Positions 22,565-30,775 of a stretch of 45,329 nt of DNA are shown here, piece after piece. Location of the stretch: positions 98,241 to 143,569 of the forward strand of contig NZ_GG695978.1 in NCBI RefSeq assembly GCF_000159955.1, in the 5' to 3' direction. The notes beneath the pieces are model-generated. The model saw only the letters and a program-made list of their open reading frames with translations, ran no database searches and was not told the DNA's origin. The position numbers and the translations under genes were made by a program. How positions within the stretch are numbered: the first letter of the stretch is position 1; the number at the start of each line of letters is the position of its first letter. The stretch is from Paenibacillus sp. oral taxon 786 str. D14 (GTDB taxonomy: Bacteria > Bacillota > Bacilli > Paenibacillales > Paenibacillaceae).

Positions 22565-23533
22565 ATGAAATTAGGCGTATTTCTCGTATTGTTCGGAGGG
22601 CTCCCGTTGGAGCAGGCGTTGGATAAGGCAGCCGCCCAGGGGTTAAAAGCCGTAGAGATCGGGACTGGCGGTTATCCTGGCAACGCGCATTGTAATCCCG
22701 ATGTACTGCTGGAGAATAAACAAGCGCGGGAGGAGTTCAAGCGGGCGGTGGAATCGCGCGGATTAACGATCAGTGCGCTGAGCTGCCACGGAAATCCTCT
22801 GCATCCGCAAAAGGCGGTGGCGCAAGAGTTCCATGACGCCTTCGTCAAGACCGTCCAATTGGCTGAACTGCTGGAGGTGCCGGTGGTAAATACGTTCTCC
22901 GGCTGTCCCGGCGATCACGAGGACGCGAAATATCCGAACTGGCCGGTTGCACCGTGGCCGAACGATTACCAGGAGATCCTCGATTGGCAGTGGAACCAGA
23001 AGGTGATTCCGTATTGGTCGGAAATGGGCCGTTATGCCGCAGAGCATCATGTGAAAATCGGTTTGGAGCTGCACGGCGGTTTCTCCGTGCATACGCCGGC
23101 CACGCTGCTTCGCCTGCGCGAAGCGGCCGGGGAAGCTATCGGCGCCAATTTGGACCCGAGCCATATGTGGTGGCAGGGGATTGATCCGGTGCAGGCGATT
23201 TCGATCCTTGGCCGGGCTGGTGCGATTCACCATTTCCACGCCAAGGACACGACGATTGATCCGGTGAACGTGAACCGTTACGGACTTACGGATATGCAGC
23301 CTTATACCATGATGCAGGACCGGGCTTGGCAGTTCCGTACGGTTGGTTATGGCCATGATTTGAAAACCTGGGCGGACATCATCAGCGCCCTTCGCTTGTA
23401 CGGCTACGACTATGTCGTCAGCATCGAGCATGAAGACGGCCTGATGTCGATCGACGAAGGGTTTACGAAGGCGGTACGCAACCTTCAGCAGGTGCTGGTG
23501 GAGGATTCTGCCGCCGAAATGTGGTGGGTATAA
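22565..23533 (+). CDS. Sugar phosphate isomerase/epimerase (TIM barrel) 2
   Basis: 322 residues from ATG 22565, GGGAGGGG upstream. It is larger than the first isomerase. Motifs: AVEIGTGGYPGNAHC, ALSCHGNPLHP, GLELHGGFSVH, ANLDPSHMWWQG, HFHAKDT and SIEHEDGLM, supplying metal-binding Glu, Asp and His. Last gene of the operon, 19 bases after gene 3. Probably acts on the keto product of the dehydrogenases; substrate unknown. Confidence 0.88.
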   Translation: MKLGVFLVLFGGLPLEQALDKAAAQGLKAVEIGTGGYPGNAHCNPDVLLENKQAREEFKRAVESRGLTISALSCHGNPLHPQKAVAQEFHDAFVKTVQLAELLEVPVVNTFSGCPGDHEDAKYPNWPVAPWPNDYQEILDWQWNQKVIPYWSEMGRYAAEHHVKIGLELHGGFSVHTPATLLRLREAAGEAIGANLDPSHMWWQGIDPVQAISILGRAGAIHHFHAKDTTIDPVNVNRYGLTDMQPYTMMQDRAWQFRTVGYGHDLKTWADIISALRLYGYDYVVSIEHEDGLMSIDEGFTKAVRNLQQVLVEDSAAEMWWV

Positions 23534-23562
23534 GTTACAACCAACGTAATATACTATATTAG

Positions 23563-23590
23563 CGGCCGCCGCCTAGGCGGTCGTTTTTTT
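23563..23590 (+). terminator. Terminator of the Gfo/Idh-isomerase operon
   Basis: CGGCCGCC (23563-23570) pairs with GGCGGTCG (23576-23583), one G-U, then T7. Confidence 0.8.
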
Positions 23591-23629
23591 AAATGACCGG
23601 GCATCCCCCTTACTTTCCTCTAATAAATA

Positions 23630-23638
23630 TGCTATTAT
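23630..23638 (+). promoter_or_regulatory. Promoter of the hxlR-type gene
   Basis: Extended -10 TGC-TATTAT (23630-23638). No good -35; start expected near 23645. Confidence 0.4.
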
Positions 23639-23702
23639 GAAATATACTAACAAATTGTAAGCTTTTAGCCCTTAGGTCGGCGATGATAACGAGGTGAATT
23701 TT

Positions 23703-24020
23703 ATGGATGAGCATTCCCAGGCAATGTGTCCGCGATTTGAATCGGCATTTTCGTTTTTAGGCAAACGTTGGAACGGTCTGATCATCAAAACGCTGATGGA
23801 CGGTCCCAAGCGATTTAAGGATATTTCGAATCAGATTCCTTCCATGAGCGATAAAATGTTATCCGAGCGGATGAAGGATCTGGAATGTGAAGGAATCCTG
23901 GTTCGCCATGTCTATCCTGAGACGCCGGTCCGGATTGAATATGAACTAACGGAGAAAGGCCGGGCGCTTCGTCCCGTTATGGAACAAGTGCAGTCCTGGG
24001 CGGAAGAGTGGATTAAATAA
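23703..24020 (+). CDS. HxlR-family redox or quinone-type regulator
   Basis: 105 residues from ATG 23703 (GAGGTG just upstream; GTG 23694 possible). Winged helix with LGKRWNGLIIKTLMDGPKRF and MSDKMLSERMKDL. Cys9 in AMCPRFESAF is in the position of the reactive N-terminal cysteine of YodB/HypR-type regulators, and LECEG gives a second cysteine. It probably senses electrophiles or disulfide stress and controls itself and the flavoprotein gene 63 bases downstream; this is inference. Confidence 0.85.
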   Translation: MDEHSQAMCPRFESAFSFLGKRWNGLIIKTLMDGPKRFKDISNQIPSMSDKMLSERMKDLECEGILVRHVYPETPVRIEYELTEKGRALRPVMEQVQSWAEEWIK

Positions 24021-24028
24021 ACAACGAA

Positions 24029-24057
24029 CATGCCGTTACCGGCGAGCGGGCGGCATG
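24029..24057 (+). other. Inverted repeat between the hxlR-type gene and the flavoprotein gene
   Basis: CATGCCG (24029-24035) and CGGCATG (24051-24057) are perfect 7-bp inverted repeats without a T run. It could be an operator or a weak intercistronic hairpin. Confidence 0.3.
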
Positions 24058-24083
24058 GAATATCATAGAAAGTAGGTGTACGT

Positions 24084-24650
24084 GTGGCTGATGTAATTGT
24101 TATTGGAGCAGGACCTGCAGGAGCTAGTGCAGCACTTTTCTTGGCGAAGGCAGGTAAAGAAACGCTCGTTCTGGACAGCAACTCCAGTATGACCAAACGG
24201 GCATGGATCGAGAATCATTACGGTGCGAAGGACATTTCCGGACCCGATTTGCTGAAGGTCGGCCGGGAGCAAGCGGAGAAATTCGGCGCGAAGTTCATTG
24301 AAGAGAAAGTGACTGACATCGATACGAACGGTGGTTCAACGGTTACGGTGAAGACCGAATCCGGCCGCAGTTATGAAGCGTCCCATATCATATTGGCCAC
24401 CGGCGCGTTAACCGACCTTGCAAGCGCTATCGGTTTGGAGCTGAAGGAAGGCCGCGAACCTCGAATCAAAACGGTGATTGCTACGGATGGCCAAGGCCGT
24501 ACGAGCATTCCGCGCATTTGGGCAGCAGGAACGGTTGCCGGGGTAAGCGTGCATACGATCATTACCGCGGGCGACGGCGCGAAGGTCGCGATTGAGTTGA
24601 TCAGCGAAATGAACGGCGAACGCTACGTTGATCACGACGTACTTAAGTAA
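24084..24650 (+). CDS. Half-size FAD-dependent oxidoreductase (thioredoxin reductase-like)
   Basis: 188 residues from GTG 24084. The FAD-binding motif is VIVIGAGPAGASAALFLAKA. The second FAD motif resembles IWAAGTVAGVSVHTI, with GDGAKVAIELISEM, which normally closes thioredoxin reductases. The protein is only about 60 percent of usual length: there is no NADPH-binding domain and no redox CxxC. It therefore needs another source of electrons or acts on small substrates. It is probably cotranscribed with the HxlR-type gene. Confidence 0.8.
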   Translation: MADVIVIGAGPAGASAALFLAKAGKETLVLDSNSSMTKRAWIENHYGAKDISGPDLLKVGREQAEKFGAKFIEEKVTDIDTNGGSTVTVKTESGRSYEASHIILATGALTDLASAIGLELKEGREPRIKTVIATDGQGRTSIPRIWAAGTVAGVSVHTIITAGDGAKVAIELISEMNGERYVDHDVLK

Positions 24651-24668
24651 GACATCTGAACATACGAC

Positions 24669-24700
24669 AGGCCTCCTATTTACGGGAGGTCTTTTATTTT
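24669..24700 (+). terminator. Terminator of the hxlR-flavoprotein unit
   Basis: AGGCCTCC (24669-24676) pairs with the GGAGGTCT ending at 24692, one G-U, followed by a T-rich tail. Confidence 0.7.
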
Positions 24701-24796
24701 TGCAAAATCAGGGGATGCCCGAAATTTGAGAACCTGCGCCTTGTCCGGTATGCTTAGGATGAAGGAATAGGATCATGCCGAAGTGGGGACAATGAT

Positions 24797-25537
24797 GTGG
24801 AGAAAGGCAGGGCGGCTAAGTACATGAGATGGCGATGGTTCGTTGGATGTATGGCAGGACTGGCTATAATCATAATCGCGTCGGCGTGCGCCCGCGGCCA
24901 GATTATGGATCAACCGACACCAGCGGAGACGCAGACAACAGAAGTAGAACACCCCCACGATATCACATTAATGATTGATGGAGGCACCTTTATCCCTGAT
25001 GTGACGCGTAACCTGCATTTTGATTATATCGACGGGTTAACGGTACGTCATGCCTTGGCAAGCAGCGGGATTGTCAAATTTACAGAGGACCAGTCCGCCA
25101 TTCAATCGGTGGGGGAAGTGTCGCTGGATTCGGCATTGGAATGGGGAACCCGGCTGAATGATAAGGAACTCGCCCCTACGAACTGGGATCAGGAGCTGCA
25201 AATGGGCGACAAGCTGTTGGTATACGTCAAGACGGTGGACAGCTATGAAGCGATCCCTCCGCTGGCGTCTTTGCTGTTGATTATCGACGGGGGCAGCCAG
25301 AAGCAATATTTTGTTCATAAATACAGCGATAATACCACCGTTCGAGACCTCTTGAAGCGCAGCGGAATGGTTCAGTTTAACCCCAACCATAAATCGATCA
25401 TCTCCGTCGGCGGCTATACGTCCCAGCAGGACGAGCAGTGGGTCCTGAAGGTGAATGGGAAGAAGCTGCTGGATAATGGGCTGGACATGAAATTAAAGCC
25501 GCAGGACTACGTGGAGATTACCTTGATGACGCGTTAG
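24797..25537 (+). CDS. Lipoprotein with two DUF4430-like domains
   Basis: 246 residues from GTG 24797; ATG 24824 is also plausible. A hydrophobic signal ends in IIASAC, a weak lipobox, so the protein is probably lipid-anchored outside. Two similar beta-grasp-like repeats follow: about residues 55-145 and 155-246, each with a L-x-I-D-G-G start (LMIDGG, LLIIDGG), a TVRxxL segment (LTVRHALASSG, TTVRDLLKRSG) and a GD/QDY motif near the end. They resemble DUF4430/transcobalamin-like domains. The ligand is unknown. It is a single-gene unit with its own terminator. Confidence 0.7.
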   Translation: MEKGRAAKYMRWRWFVGCMAGLAIIIIASACARGQIMDQPTPAETQTTEVEHPHDITLMIDGGTFIPDVTRNLHFDYIDGLTVRHALASSGIVKFTEDQSAIQSVGEVSLDSALEWGTRLNDKELAPTNWDQELQMGDKLLVYVKTVDSYEAIPPLASLLLIIDGGSQKQYFVHKYSDNTTVRDLLKRSGMVQFNPNHKSIISVGGYTSQQDEQWVLKVNGKKLLDNGLDMKLKPQDYVEITLMTR

Positions 25538-25556
25538 AAGTACGATTAGCTTAGGG

Positions 25557-25600
25557 AATCCGCAATTCTGGTGATGATCCGGGAGAGCGGATTTTTTTTT
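25557..25600 (+). terminator. Terminator of the lipoprotein gene
   Basis: AATCCGC (25557-25563) pairs with GCGGATT (25587-25593), then a T run. Confidence 0.75.
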
Positions 25601-25655
25601 CAATAGAAAATTGAAAAAAATTATGACAAAAGTATGTTAAAATTTTCACAATTAA

Positions 25656-25698
25656 TGTGAATGGAATCACAAAGTCCTCCTTATTTGAAAAGTATACT
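25656..25698 (+). promoter_or_regulatory. nirB promoter with Fnr box near -41.5
   Basis: Perfect TGTGA-ATGGAA-TCACA box (25656-25671); -10 TATACT (25693-25698). The box centre lies 29.5 bp before the first base of the -10, the spacing of Crp/Fnr class II activation. Confidence 0.75.
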
Positions 25699-25781
25699 GG
25701 GAGCATGGGAGCACTTCAAATTTTAACTATCGCCAAGTTGCATGAGACCCAGGTGTTTATGGGAGGAGGCATTCTAAAGAT

Positions 25782-28214
25782 ATGGGAATGGAACGAGAGA
25801 AACTAGTTGTTATCGGTAACGGAATGGCCGGAATCAGCACGGTAGAGCAAATCCTGAAGTTGACTACGAAATTTGACATTACGGTATTCGGAAGCGAGCC
25901 GCATCCGAACTACAATCGAATTATGCTGTCATATGTGCTGGAAGGCAGCAAAACGCTGGACGATATCGTGCTGAACGATTTGAACTGGTACAAAGAGAAC
26001 GGGATCACCCTGCATGTCGGAACTGCAGTGGAACGGATTGATGCCGAAGCCAAAGAGGTCGTCGCCGATAATGGGTTGCGCGTCCCGTACGATAAAGTGC
26101 TGATCGCAACGGGCTCCAATTCGCTGATCTTGCCGATTCCAGGCAGCGATAAGGAAGGGGTCGTTGGCTTCCGTGACATCGCGGACTGCAAGCAAATGTT
26201 GGAGGCGGCGAAGACCTACAAGAAGGCGGCCGTCATTGGCGGTGGACTGTTGGGATTGGAAGCGGCCAAAGGCCTTGTGCAACTGGGGATGGACGTGACG
26301 GTTGTACATTTGATGGAAGATCTGATGGAACGCCAGTTAGACCATCAGGCAGCGAGCATGTTGAAAGCAGAGTTGGAGCGGCAAGGGATCAAATTTAAGA
26401 TGGGCGCACAAACGACGGAGCTGTTTGGCGACCATCGGGTTCGCGGCCTGCGCTTTGCCGACGGGACGGAGCTGGAGGCGGAATTCGTCGTTATGGCTGT
26501 GGGAATCCGACCTAATGTTGCGGTTGCTAAAGCCAGCGGCATCGAAGTGAACCGTGGGATCGTCGTGAACGACTATCTGCAAACCTCGCTTGAAGGTGTG
26601 TATTCTGTGGGGGAATGTACGGAGCACCGCGGGGTTTGTTACGGTCTGGTTGCGCCTTTGTTCGAGCAGGGGATGGTGTTGGCGAAGCATATCAGCGGCG
26701 TGGATACCGCGCCTTATGAGGGTTCGGTCGTATCGACCAAGCTCAAAATTTCCGGCGTGGATGTATTCTCCACCGGTGAATTTATCGATGGACCGGAGCA
26801 TACAGTGATCGTCAGCAAGGACGAGTGGAAACGCACCTATAAGAAAATTTTGCTGAAGGACGGCAAGCTGGTTGGGGCAGTGCTGTTCGGGGATATCACA
26901 GATTCGGCTGAGCTGCAGAAGCTGATTAAGCAAGGCGCGGAGATGACCGATGAGTTGTACGAATCGCTGATAGGCCGGGGCTGCTGCGGCGGCACCAAGA
27001 AGAAGGCATCGGTCGAAACGATGAGCGATGAGGAAATCGTCTGCGGCTGTAACGGGGTTACGAAAGGCGCGATCGTGGAGTGCATTGTGACTCAGGGCAT
27101 GACGACGGTCGACGAGATTAAGGCCAGCACCGGAGCGACCCGTTCTTGCGGCGGTTGCAAACCGGTCGTCGAGCAAATCCTGCAATATGTGCTTGGCGAC
27201 GGCTTTACCCAAACGGCGAAACAGGGGATCTGCGGCTGCACAACGCTTAGCCGGGACGAGATCGTTGCCGAGATTAAGGCGAAAGGGCTGCAGACAACGA
27301 AAGAAGTGATGAACGTGCTCGGATGGACGCAGCCGGAAGGCTGCTCGAAGTGTCGGCCGGCCATCAACTACTACCTGGGCATGATCTATCCGGATACACA
27401 TGAGGATGAGAAAGCCTCGCGTTTCGTGAACGAACGGATGAATGCCAACATTCAAAAGGATGGCACGTATACCGTGGTGCCGCGGATGTACGGCGGCGTC
27501 ACGACGCCGGAGGATCTGAAGAAAATCGCCGATGTTTCGTTGAAATACAATGTTAAGGTGGTCAAGGTCACGGGCGGCCAACGGCTGGACTTGATCGGCG
27601 TGAAGAAAGAGGATCTGCCGAAAGTGTGGGCGGAGCTGGATATGCCGTCGGGTTATGCCTATGCCAAATCGTTGCGCACCGTAAAAACCTGCGTTGGTTC
27701 GCAGTTCTGCCGCTTTGGCACCCAAGATTCGATGGGCATGGGCGCGCTGCTGGAGCGAAAATTCGAGCGGCTGGACTTCCCGGCGAAATTCAAGATGGCG
27801 GTAAACGGATGTCCGCGTAACTGCGCCGAGTCGTGCACCAAAGATATCGGCATCGTTGGCAATGACGGCGGTTGGGAAGTCTTCATCGGCGGCAACGGCG
27901 GGATCAAGCCGCGCTTGGCGGATTCGCTGTGCAAGGTGAAAACCGATGAGGAATTGATTGAAGTGTGCGGCGCGCTGATGCAGTACTACCGTGAAACCGG
28001 CAACTACCTGGAGAGAACGTCGGAGTGGGTGGAACGGATGGGGCTTGAGCATATCCGCTCGGTTGTCGTTGACGATGTCAAGAACCGCAAAGCGCTGATG
28101 GAACGGATTGAATTTGCTTTGAAGCAAGTATCGGATCCATGGAAAAAAGTGCTGAACGACAAGGAACAGCTTGGCAAATTGTATCACTCGTTAGAAGTGA
28201 GCAGCCAGCTTTAA
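25782..28214 (+). CDS. nirB: NADH-dependent assimilatory-type nitrite reductase, large subunit NirB
   Basis: Reduces nitrite to ammonium in the cytoplasm with NADH. 810 residues, normal length. Order: FAD/NAD(H) domain (VVIGNGMAGISTVEQI; AAVIGGGLLGLEAAKG), two BFD-type [2Fe-2S] modules (CGCNGV with SCGGCKP; GICGCTT with GCSKCRP), then ferredoxin-like nitrite reductase repeats, with the siroheme/[4Fe-4S] cysteines in CVGSQFC and NGCPRNCAESC. A GGGAGGAGG lies somewhat far (about 14 bases) before ATG 25782; ATG 25788 is possible. Under the Fnr-type promoter, followed by nirD and nirC. Confidence 0.95.
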   Translation: MGMEREKLVVIGNGMAGISTVEQILKLTTKFDITVFGSEPHPNYNRIMLSYVLEGSKTLDDIVLNDLNWYKENGITLHVGTAVERIDAEAKEVVADNGLRVPYDKVLIATGSNSLILPIPGSDKEGVVGFRDIADCKQMLEAAKTYKKAAVIGGGLLGLEAAKGLVQLGMDVTVVHLMEDLMERQLDHQAASMLKAELERQGIKFKMGAQTTELFGDHRVRGLRFADGTELEAEFVVMAVGIRPNVAVAKASGIEVNRGIVVNDYLQTSLEGVYSVGECTEHRGVCYGLVAPLFEQGMVLAKHISGVDTAPYEGSVVSTKLKISGVDVFSTGEFIDGPEHTVIVSKDEWKRTYKKILLKDGKLVGAVLFGDITDSAELQKLIKQGAEMTDELYESLIGRGCCGGTKKKASVETMSDEEIVCGCNGVTKGAIVECIVTQGMTTVDEIKASTGATRSCGGCKPVVEQILQYVLGDGFTQTAKQGICGCTTLSRDEIVAEIKAKGLQTTKEVMNVLGWTQPEGCSKCRPAINYYLGMIYPDTHEDEKASRFVNERMNANIQKDGTYTVVPRMYGGVTTPEDLKKIADVSLKYNVKVVKVTGGQRLDLIGVKKEDLPKVWAELDMPSGYAYAKSLRTVKTCVGSQFCRFGTQDSMGMGALLERKFERLDFPAKFKMAVNGCPRNCAESCTKDIGIVGNDGGWEVFIGGNGGIKPRLADSLCKVKTDEELIEVCGALMQYYRETGNYLERTSEWVERMGLEHIRSVVVDDVKNRKALMERIEFALKQVSDPWKKVLNDKEQLGKLYHSLEVSSQL

Positions 28215-28246
28215 TACAGCGTTCATAGGGAAAGGGGTTATGGTGC

Positions 28247-28594
28247 ATGAGTATGGAGAGTAAGGGAGAAACGTTTTATCCTGTTGGCGCCTTGGAGGAT
28301 TTTCTGCCGCAAATCGGGCGTGTCGTGGAAGTGGGCGACCTGCAGATAGCGGTGTTCCGAACATCAGATGACCGGATATTTGCGGCGCTGAACCAAAATC
28401 CGCATCCGAAGGGCGGACCGCTGGCCGAGGGGATCGTATCGGGACATTATCTGTATGATCCGTTGTACGACTGGAAAATCGACCTGACTACCGGGCTCGT
28501 TCAAGCACCGGATACCGGGCAGGTCATGATATTCCCGGTTAAGGTGGAGGACGGACAGGTCTACCTTGCCGCAGCTGAGCTGCAGCGAGCGTAG
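28247..28594 (+). CDS. nirD: Nitrite reductase small subunit NirD (Rieske-fold, no cluster ligands)
   Basis: 115 residues with AAAGGGG upstream; partner of NirB. The Rieske-like fold is recognisable (GGPLAEGIVSGHYLYDPLYD, WKIDLTTG), but the Cys-x-His ligand pairs are lost: LNQNPHPKGG has Asn for Cys, and DPLYDW has Asp and Tyr for Cys and His. No [2Fe-2S] cluster is expected, as for many NirD proteins. It is 32 bases after nirB. Confidence 0.92.
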   Translation: MSMESKGETFYPVGALEDFLPQIGRVVEVGDLQIAVFRTSDDRIFAALNQNPHPKGGPLAEGIVSGHYLYDPLYDWKIDLTTGLVQAPDTGQVMIFPVKVEDGQVYLAAAELQRA

Positions 28595-28606
28595 TGCGGC
28601 GATCGA

Positions 28607-28641
28607 TAGCGCGGTGATCGGAAGGTCGCCGCGCTATTTTT
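28607..28641 (+). terminator. Terminator after nirD
   Basis: TAGCGCGG (28607-28614) pairs with CCGCGCTA (28629-28636), then T5. It may be partial, since nirC follows 38 bases later in the same orientation without an obvious promoter. Confidence 0.65.
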
Positions 28642-28679
28642 GAAGGATGAGGCAAGTTTGATTTGGGGGAGGAGCACAA

Positions 28680-29462
28680 ATGTTTACGCCAAATGTAGAA
28701 GCGATTGTGGAAGCGGCGGTGAAGAAGAAGGAAAAGATGAACGAAAGCCTGCCGAGGTACCTCGTGTCGGCGATGCTGGCCGGCGCTTATGTCGGTCTAG
28801 GCATTATCTTGATCTTCAGCATCGGCGGGCCGTTGGCGGCGGCCAAGTCGCCGTATCAGACGATGCTGATGGGGATGTCCTTCGGACTCGCCCTGACGCT
28901 GGTTGTGTTTGCCGGCTCGGAGCTGTTTACCGGCAATAATATGTTTTTTACGGCAAGCACGCTGGCGAAGCGAACGACGGTCGGCGATACGGCCAAAAAC
29001 TGGACCCTCGTGTTTATGGGGAACCTGGCGGGCGCGCTCATGCTTTGCCTGCTGATCGTCGGCAGCGGCTTGTTTAAGACGGCCGCACCGGAGCATCTGA
29101 TCTTTGCTGCTTCAGCCAAGAAGATGGGCGCCCCGGTATCGGAGCTGTTTTTTCGCGGGATTCTGTGTAACTGGCTTGTTTGCTTGGCGCTGTGGATGGC
29201 GAACCGGGCCAAGGAGGATATCGCTAAGCTCGTTCTGATCTGGTGGTGTCTCTATGCGTTTATCGCCAGCGGCTATGAGCATAGCGTGGCCAATATGACG
29301 CTGCTCAGCTTGTCGTTGCTGCTGCCAAACCATCCGGATACGGTGACGTTCGCCGGCTGGCTGCACAACATGGTGCCGGTCACGCTGGGCAATATGGTGG
29401 GCGGCGCAGTTTTCGTCGGCATGGCTTATTGGTTCATTTCGCCCGTGCGCAAGAAAGTATAG
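28680..29462 (+). CDS. nirC: Formate/nitrite transporter family channel (NirC/FocA)
   Basis: 260 residues, GGGGGAGGAG upstream of the ATG. About six membrane segments with the FNT motifs FAGSELFTGNNMFF and NWLVCLALWMA. After nirBD it most likely imports nitrite (NirC), but formate transport (FocA) is possible because pflB lies in the same region. It belongs to the nir unit by position. Confidence 0.85.
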   Translation: MFTPNVEAIVEAAVKKKEKMNESLPRYLVSAMLAGAYVGLGIILIFSIGGPLAAAKSPYQTMLMGMSFGLALTLVVFAGSELFTGNNMFFTASTLAKRTTVGDTAKNWTLVFMGNLAGALMLCLLIVGSGLFKTAAPEHLIFAASAKKMGAPVSELFFRGILCNWLVCLALWMANRAKEDIAKLVLIWWCLYAFIASGYEHSVANMTLLSLSLLLPNHPDTVTFAGWLHNMVPVTLGNMVGGAVFVGMAYWFISPVRKKV

Positions 29463-29471
29463 ATGCAAATT

Positions 29472-29517
29472 ATCCCCCAACCTCAATGGGTAGCGAAGAG
29501 GATTGGGGGATTTTTTT
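29472..29517 (+). terminator. Terminator after nirC
   Basis: ATCCCCCAA (29472-29480) pairs with TTGGGGGAT (29503-29511), followed by T7. Confidence 0.85.
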
Positions 29518-29533
29518 GCACGTTGATAGAAAG

Positions 29534-29565
29534 CAAAAAAACCGCCCTGCACTCAAGGGACGGTT
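29534..29565 (-). terminator. Terminator of fnr
   Basis: Read on the minus strand, AACCG-T-CCC pairs with GGG-CGGTT (29565-29540), followed by seven T. The T is bulged. Confidence 0.7.
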
Positions 29566-29610
29566 CAAATCGCTAGAACTAACGCCGAATATGGGGCGAG
29601 TACTAGGCGG

Positions 29611-30330
29611 TTAAATGCGGCAGATTTCGTTCGGGCACAGCTCGCAGTGGCAAATATCTTGCAGCATGACCAGATCTTTGATCACGATCATCCCGTTCTC
29701 ATAGTCCAGCGCATCCTTCTTGCGCAGGTCGCTCAGCATCCGGTTGACGCTTTCGCGCGTTGCCCCGATCATGTTGGACAAGTCAGTATGGGTGATCTTC
29801 TTATTGATCAGAATGGCGTCTCCGTGCGGCTCACCGTACGTATTGCTCAAGCGAATCAAGGTCGAGCACAAAGCGCCCGGTTTGCCGTACATCATCAGAT
29901 CGCGGAATTTGGTTTGCGTCAAACGGTGATGGATGCCCATCCATTTCATGAAATCGATGGCGAAATCGCAATGCTGACAGATCATGATTTCCAGGTCCTT
30001 CTGCTCGATAATGCCGATTTCACAGTCTTCGATGACTTCGGCGGTAAAGCTATGCTTCGAGCTGAAGAACGGATCGGCTTGCCCAACCATATCGCCGACA
30101 CCATACATGTAGAGGATCAATTCTTTGCCCTCATCCGTCGATTTCGTCAACTTCACACGGCCGCGCTTGATGTAGAACAGTTTATCGGAATAGTCACCTT
30201 CCCAGAACAAATGTGTCCCCTCGGGATAAGATTTGTCTTTCATCGTAACGAGAAGGCGATTGAAGTTTTGCTCTGAAAAACAGCTCGTATTGCCGCGGGG
30301 CAGGGTGGCATTAACAATTTCACTCATCAT
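29611..30330 (-). CDS. fnr: Fnr, oxygen-sensing transcription activator (Bacillus type)
   Basis: Global anaerobic activator that binds TGTGA-N6-TCACA when its [4Fe-4S] cluster is intact. 239 residues. N-terminal cyclic-nucleotide-type roll (FWEGDYSDKLFYIKRGRVKL), long dimer helix, recognition helix IGATRESVNRMLSDL. The cluster cysteines are at the C terminus (Cys227, Cys229, Cys232, Cys237), the Bacillus arrangement rather than the N-terminal one of E. coli. It is divergent from adhE and surrounded by genes with matching boxes. Confidence 0.93.
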   Translation of the reverse strand: MMSEIVNATLPRGNTSCFSEQNFNRLLVTMKDKSYPEGTHLFWEGDYSDKLFYIKRGRVKLTKSTDEGKELILYMYGVGDMVGQADPFFSSKHSFTAEVIEDCEIGIIEQKDLEIMICQHCDFAIDFMKWMGIHHRLTQTKFRDLMMYGKPGALCSTLIRLSNTYGEPHGDAILINKKITHTDLSNMIGATRESVNRMLSDLRKKDALDYENGMIVIKDLVMLQDICHCELCPNEICRI

Positions 30331-30375
30331 CGATTTCCCCTTTGTGCTCCAAATTTTTCTGAAAATTTTAAATTA

Positions 30376-30381
30376 ATTATA
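30376..30381 (-). promoter_or_regulatory. -10 element of the fnr promoter
   Basis: Minus-strand TATAAT (30381-30376), 45 bp from the fnr start. A Fnr-type box (30432-30447) lies about 70 bp upstream of the expected start site, but fits the opposite-strand promoter better. Confidence 0.5.
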
Positions 30382-30431
30382 ACCCGTTTTTTTTAGTTTT
30401 TGGGGGCTGTAAAGCCCGAAAAAGTGAACAT

Positions 30432-30475
30432 TGTGAGAAATTTCACTATGTCGAATCGGATATTCACGTTATAAA
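30432..30475 (+). promoter_or_regulatory. adhE distal promoter P2 with Fnr-type box
   Basis: TGTGA-GAAATT-TCACT (30432-30447) and TATAAA (30470-30475). The box centre is 30.5 bp before the first base of the -10. Transcription would give a leader of about 290 bases. Confidence 0.5.
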
Positions 30476-30604
30476 CGGTGCAAATTAATAAACTGGCGCT
30501 CGCAGCATTCGATAAGTATTTCAAAGAGACACTATGTACACAATGTAAAGTATATATGAAAAATTTATCGTGGCAAGCGAAAAACTTTCAACTTTTTTAA
30601 AGTA

Positions 30605-30648
30605 TGTGAAAAAATTCACTATACAAAACAAAAATCCTGTGCTATGAT
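30605..30648 (+). promoter_or_regulatory. adhE proximal promoter P1 with Fnr/Rex-type box
   Basis: TGTGA-AAAAAT-TCACT (30605-30620); extended -10 TGC-TATGAT (30640-30648). Centre-to-hexamer distance 30.5 bp. The core also fits the Rex pattern TGTGAA-N4-TTCACA. Confidence 0.6.
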
Positions 30649-30694
30649 CAAGACATAAAGAGAAGCACACAAGCTTCATAGGGATTCGCTTATA

Positions 30695-30710
30695 AGTGAA
30701 TTTTTTCACA
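30695..30710. promoter_or_regulatory. Downstream Rex/Fnr-type box before adhE
   Basis: AGTGA-ATTTTT-TCACA; with its flanks it reads AAGTGAA-TTTT-TTCACAA, close to the Rex consensus TTGTGAA-N4-TTCACAA. It is about 48 bp downstream of the P1 start, so a bound repressor would act as a roadblock. Rex involvement is inference. Confidence 0.5.
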
Positions 30711-30775
30711 ATATAAAACTTAGTCCACTATGTGCAAGCAAATCCCTAATCCAAAAATTTAGGAGGATGAGAGAG

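Noticed and set aside
26337..28187. Long minus-strand open frame opposite nirB
   Set aside because: Antisense shadow rich in His, Arg and Leu, with no domain; nirB is certain.
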